DNA of 35,010 nucleotides from Priapulus caudatus (taxonomy: Eukaryota; Priapulida; Priapulimorpha; Priapulimorphida; Priapulidae), in assembly GCF_000485595.1 (NCBI RefSeq), contig NW_014577663.1, forward strand, positions 94,690 to 129,699. Direction: 5' to 3'. A model generated the notes under the pieces. The model was not told where the DNA came from and did not search any database. It worked only from the letters and a program-made list of their open reading frames with translations. Below are positions 30,323 to 35,010 of the stretch, piece after piece. How positions within the stretch are numbered: the first letter of the stretch is position 1; each line of letters begins with the position of its first letter. A program made the translations under genes and the position numbers.

Positions 30323-30415
30323 ATATACGACTTGTGCAAGTGACGTCATATGTTATAGATGTTCTATTGTTTCCGGCATGTTGGTGATCACCTCATTCTG
30401 CTCAGCTGGCCTTAG

Positions 30416-30457
30416 ATGGCTACCGAGTCGGCACCGTCACCTCCGTGGCAGAGGCAG
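30416..30457 (+). CDS. Possible first coding exon, product unknown
   Basis: An ATG in moderate context encodes MATESAPSPPWQRQ and is followed by a consensus-like donor (CAG|gtaacg). A CRE-type TGACGTCA lies 76 bases upstream at 30340-30347. No downstream exon in the right phase could be linked: joining to 31182 gives a stop. An Ala-Thr-Pro-rich N-terminus is common in animal genes but proves nothing. Confidence 0.2.
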
Positions 30458-31181
30458 GTAACGTCCATGGCCAGTCTAAGCTTGATCACATAGAATTGCT
30501 GCGTGAAATGCCCAGACAAACTAGATTCTGTTGCGCTAAACAGCCAGTCATGTAGTAAAGATCTTATGTGTGAGTGCCTGATCATTCTGCATATGTACGG
30601 GTCAGAGTTTAAATCCTGTCCTGGATTGTAGAGAGTAAACGAGCTTTCAGATGTAGACAGTAGAGTACCGGTACCCATTGATAATACACAGGGTGGATTT
30701 TCTGGCCAGTGCACGGAAGCTGCTAAAGAGTCGATCATATCAGTCAAGTGAGTTGGGCATGATGTAAATATGTAGGACCATTTAAATCACCTGTCCTGAT
30801 AACTTATTTTACTTAGTCTCGCTCTAGACTGTTGAGTGCATTAGGCATGCAGCAAGCCCATGTAAGTCGGTGTAACAGTACAGGAACAGAAGCACTTTTA
30901 TCCTTACGTGAGATGCAGCGATCGATACTAGTATAGTACAGCTATAACTATGGCTTGTACTAATTGTGCAACATCACTCACCAGTTTAGCAGTAGGCTAA
31001 CTTTGCAACAATAAACGTGAGACTGTGGTATGAGACTACTGTTGCCATCTAATAAACAAATCGTGGTTCTCCTGTAATTCTTACTACTTGTAATAATTTA
31101 CTTACATAGTAGACATATAGGCATGCACATATGTCAGTAATTCAATTTTCATTTAACGTATTCTTTTTTCATCATTACAGC

Positions 31182-31431
31182 TATCTACAAGATTCTGCGG
31201 CAGTTTATTCCCTTGCATGCATTTATTCTCCTAGGTGCGTGCATTTGGCAAGGCTTCGGAGGGAACGTTGCAATTAGTGTGGTGATTTGTGAGAAGGATG
31301 GACGGTGTTGTATGCCGGGCCATCTAAACTGCGCATGGCATGGCGGTTTGGGGAGACCATTCCCATGTAGCTGCGACACTCTTTACCCATTGACAGTGGT
31401 AAGTAAGTATATTTTAACTGATAAAAAATAG
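31182..31431 (+). CDS. Possible exon of a small cysteine-rich secreted protein
   Basis: After an acceptor (TTCATTACAG, ending 31181) an open frame runs to a TAA at 31429-31431. It has a hydrophobic stretch (FIPLHAFILLGACIW) like a signal peptide and then a segment with seven cysteines (VICEKDGRCCMPGHLNC, later PFPCSC). A poly(A) signal AATAAA follows at 31457-31462, and an alternative donor (GTG|gtaagt) lies at 31399-31400. No ATG is in frame within the exon, so a start would have to be upstream. The spacing does not match a family I can name. It could be chance. Confidence 0.25.
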
Positions 31432-32334
31432 TGAGTAAACATTGAAATAACTCATCAATAAATAGGTAAAATTCTTCCTTCTTAGTAAAAATTTTATCTA
31501 CTGTTGTTTTGTAACGTTAATGATAAAGTTAACATTTATGTTTGTATACTGGTATATTAAATGTAGCAGCAAATTCAATTAATTCTTATAGCAATTCGGC
31601 CGTAGTACTTGTTACGGCAACTACGTGCAGTTGCTTATAAAGCCCTAGAAAAAATCCATGCTGCCCACAATTTAAGCTGCTACTATCCTATTACTGAAAT
31701 CGCTTGTTCCTGTCCCTAAAATGCTAGTAGTAGTAACTGACATTTAGTAATAATCAGGGTAATACGTCATCATGTTATGTCGTTTTTTTCACTTCAGCGT
31801 GCTGAGGAGGCATAATCGCGTCACCAGATGTATCGTGCCATCTGTATTCGCACGTCACAGATCTCCACAGGAAAAAGAACCTGGCTTTAAGCTGGCCCTG
31901 CAGAATCTCATGCAGAGGAGAACAGGCATGAAAAGGCAGGAACAAATGAGGCACAGTATTGTAGGTACAGGTATGTAATAGTGTTGGATAATTAAACTTG
32001 ACAAAATTTTCTGTGACTAGAAAAGTAAAAACAAACTTAAACATGCAAAAAAGGGGGTTGGCTATTTTTTATGTATCATATTTTTTGGTTCTTCCACTCA
32101 TGAAGAACTAATCACTCAGTCCGCATGCTGTGACAGGCCAGGTATATATTTTAATTATATTCATATAGATTATATATCATGTTAATATATAATATAATAT
32201 ATACTTATTAAATTATAATGATTTAATATATACTTATAAATACCATGCTTAACATCTGACAATCATATACCTCTATAAAAAATATTAATGATTGGAACTA
32301 AAATTTCGACGCAAGCAGGCAGCCAGCCAGCAGC
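31432..32334. other. Unassigned AT-rich stretch
   Basis: One frame at about 31799-31974, between an acceptor (CACTTCAG) and a donor (ACAG|gtatgt), is rich in basic residues and Gln but has no known domain. The rest, including the (TA)-rich 32140-32240, shows nothing. Confidence 0.35.
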
Positions 32335-32640
32335 CCTATTACGCATGCTGGACACACCATGGGAGCCGCAGCTCATCAGACAGCACTCTCGAAGCCCAGC
32401 ACTTCATCGCACACTGCACCACAATCCCAGCCACATCAGATACCACACAGAGACCAGCTCATGCAACAGCACATCCTGACAGCCGGACAAATGTCATCCT
32501 CCGATTTGCGATGCACAGCAAAGTCTTAAAATTGGCATGCTCTGTGAACTGTACCATGGTGTTGACTGGCCTGGAGGTTGTAGGAGCTGGCAAGGTTGAG
32601 TTGCCTGACTTCTCAAGGTTCTGTGTAATCCAGGTATTGC
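32335..32640 (+). CDS. Possible coding exon, frame uncertain
   Basis: A GC-richer block with CA-rich codons lies between an acceptor-like CAGCCAGCAG and a donor-like CCAG|gtattg. All three + frames are open for 45-115 codons at its start, which suggests either real coding with a low-complexity Ser-Gln-His stretch or simple compositional bias. No domain is recognised in any frame. Confidence 0.18.
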
Positions 32641-32744
32641 CGACAGTAATGAACCTGTTAACACTTGATTATGGAATATAAATTGATCGACAGTTTATTC
32701 TCATTATTATAGTGTAGCATGACTTCATAATACCAGAACCTGCC

Positions 32745-32800
32745 AAATGTAAATAACGCTACGTCGAGCGGTTAAGATTTTGTGCCATAACTGTTGACAC
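32745..32800 (-). mobile_element. Inverted fragment of the intron 22 repeat family
   Basis: On the minus strand it reads CAACAGTTATGGCACAAAATC then TTAACCGCTCGACGTA, matching 19828-19862 of UBE3B intron 22. No AGGTCA cluster remains. Confidence 0.65.
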
Positions 32801-33018
32801 ACTGACGGCATGGAACGCACGACATCATAGCGATTCTACAAGCTGCATCCCGGATTCGTCAGCTGAGGCTAAAATAAAAGATTTTCTATGTCGAATGTTG
32901 CTAACACTGAGTATGCACAGCAAACAAATAAAATGCACTGGTAAGCGCAACTGTCTCGTATTGGTAGCTTGTAGATTTATTATATTAATCATCTGATGCA
33001 TGGCATCCTTTGTAGAAT

Positions 33019-35010
33019 GATGGCTTTGGGGCAGGGAACTCACATGAAACAATGACGTACACAGTAGCCGGTAATCACATAAAAACAATGATGTAGCAGA
33101 GTTAGCGGGGGAATCACATGAACAATGATGTATATGACGTTAGCAGGGAATCACATGAAACAATGATGTACAGATTTTGTTCCGGGAATCAGCATGAAGA
33201 CAATGACGTAACCAGTGTAGCGTGGTAATCACATAAAATCAATGATGTACAGAGATAGGCGTGGAATACATGGAACAATGATGTATAGAGTTTAGCAGGG
33301 AAATCACATGAAACAATGATGTACAGAGTTAACAGGGAATGCACATGAAACAATGATTGTACACGAGTTAGCAGGGAACTCACATGAAACAATGATGTAT
33401 GGGTAGCGTGGAATACATGAAACAATGATGTACAGAGTTAGCGCAGGGAATCACATGAAAACAATGACGCGTACAGAGTTAGCAAGGGAATCACATGAAA
33501 CAATGATGTACAGAGTTAGCGGGGAATCACATGAACAATGATGTTACAGAGTTAGCGGAGAATCACATGAAACAATGATGTACAGAGTTAGCGGGAAATC
33601 ACATGAAACATGATGTACAGATGCGGTAGAATCACATGCAACAATGATGTACAGAGTTAAGCAGGGGAATCACATGAAACAGATGATGTACCAGAGGTTA
33701 GCGGGAACATCACATAGAAACAATGAATGTAGCCGAGTTAGGGCGAGGAATCACATGAATACAATGACGTACAGAGTTCCGGGAATCAACATGACAAGAC
33801 GTACAGAGCATAGCGGTGGAATCAGGATGAAACAATGACGTACAGAGTTAGCGGGAATCACAATGAAACAATGACGTTACAGAGTAACGAGGATCAACAT
33901 GAAACAATGACGTATAGAGCTAGCATGAATCAATGAACAATGACGTACACAGTTTAGCGGGTAATCACATTAAAACAATGATGTACAGAGTTCGCGGGGG
34001 AATTCACATGAACACAAGTGATGTACAGAGTTAGCAGGGGAATCACCTAAGAACAATGATGTACAGAGTTAGCGGAAATCCACATAAAACAATGACTGTA
34101 GCAGAGTTACGAGGAATCACATGAAACATGACGTACGAGTGTAAGAGGATCACATGAAACACTGACCGTTACAGAGTTAGCAGAGAATCAATAAAAATGA
34201 TGTACAGAGTTAGCGGGAATCACATAACACAATGATGTCACGAGTTATGCGAGGAATCACATGAAAACAAATGACCGTATAAACAAAGTTAGGCAGGGAT
34301 CAATGAAACAATGCACGTACAGAGTTAGCAAGGAATTCACATGAACAATGATGTAACAGAGTTAGCGAGGAATACATGACAATGACGTATACAGAGATAG
34401 CGTGATCATGAAACAATGAACCGTACAGGAGTTAGCAGGGAATCCCTTGGAACAATGACGTACATTACGGGAATCACATTGAATACATGACGTCATAGAG
34501 TTAGCAGGCGATCCATGAAACAATGACGTACAGAGTTAGCAGGGAATACATAAACAACAATGATGTAGCAGAGTTAGCAGGGAATCACATGAAGCAATGA
34601 TGCTACAGCGTTAGGGGAAATCACATGAAACAATGATGTACAGAGTTCGCGAGGAAATTACATGAAACAAATCGACGTTCAGCGTTAGCGGGATCACATG
34701 AAACCATGAGCGTACATAGTTAGGCAGGGAATCACATGAAACAATTGATGGTAGCCAGATATCAGGGAATCAACATGAAACAATGAGTACAGAGTTAGGC
34801 AGGAAGTCACGATGAACACAATGATGTCATACGAGTTAGCAAGGAATCACTATGTAACACAATGATGTACAGAAGTTAGTGGTGGAATCACATGAAACAA
34901 TGATGTACAGAGTTAGCAGGGAAATTCACATGATAACACTGATGTAACAGAGTTTAGCAGGATACTAAACAATGATGTAGAGTTAGTGGTGGAACACATG
35001 AACAATGATG
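33019..35010. repeat. 36-bp satellite running off the right edge
   Basis: About 54 tandem copies of a unit built from GGGAATCACATGAAACAATG and ATGTACAGAGTTAGCA. Copies differ by substitutions (GATG/GACG) and by very frequent single-base insertions and deletions. There are no unique spacers, so it is not CRISPR. The right end is not in the window. Confidence 0.95.

Noticed and set aside
30412-30747. 111-codon minus-strand gene
   Set aside because: No recognisable domain and no splice or poly(A) context; it overlaps the plus-strand candidate first exon.
33019-35010. CRISPR-like array
   Set aside because: Contiguous 36-bp units with no spacers; it is satellite DNA.

Overview
This is eukaryotic nuclear DNA from an animal. 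One intact, intron-rich gene (25 coding exons, GT-AG introns plus one GC-AG) encodes the HECT E3 ubiquitin ligase UBE3B on the + strand, from 9149 to 22008. I placed every exon by joining splice sites in frame against the known family protein; they give an unbroken 1064-residue protein, close to the vertebrate length. The HECT half is strongly conserved and the N-terminal half is diverged, which suggests an invertebrate, possibly a sponge or another early-branching marine animal. The phylum cannot be fixed from this window.

Layout. 1-2025: gene-free, with a CA/ACGC microsatellite and one hAT-like terminus. 2026-8979: a stack of nested, mostly non-autonomous DNA transposons whose boundaries and target-site duplications (TSDs) can be read directly. 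Family A has long inverted repeats and 9-bp TSDs (Mutator-like behaviour). A1 sits inside B1, an element carrying telomere-like TTAGGG repeats. A2 follows. A3 spans 3614-8874 because three later insertions split it: C (hAT-like ends, a 1.2-kb alternating purine-pyrimidine array and two protein fragments), D (itself hit by B2 and by the hAT element E) and F (TTAA-flanked, with a 66-codon ORF). An 88-bp perfect hairpin with its own 9-bp TSD ends the stack about 170 bp upstream of the UBE3B start codon.

9149-22008: UBE3B. Introns 5, 9, 10, 18 and 22 carry further inverted-repeat elements. Intron 14 has a three-fold duplication of its own 3' splice site. Intron 22 holds two clusters of AGGTCA direct repeats. 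22009 to about 22790: probable 3' UTR with a poly(A) signal.

22990-35010: repeat-rich DNA with no confident gene: an exact 30-bp tandem array and its decayed flank (22995-24180), degenerate pyrimidine-rich repeats (25131-25440), element J2 with a CA microsatellite (26283-27058), a hairpin cluster with a fourth, 73-bp family-A copy (28082-28500), two long inverted-repeat elements (28733-29418 and 29831-30322), weak candidate exons (30416-30457, 31182-31431, 32335-32640) and a 36-bp satellite running off the right edge (33019-35010).

The long open frames in 4287-5760, 22890-23475 and 25153-25425 come from repeats and are not genes. The clearest unusual features are the readable order of transposon insertions, the telomere-repeat-bearing element B, the triplicated splice acceptor and the receptor-like AGGTCA arrays.
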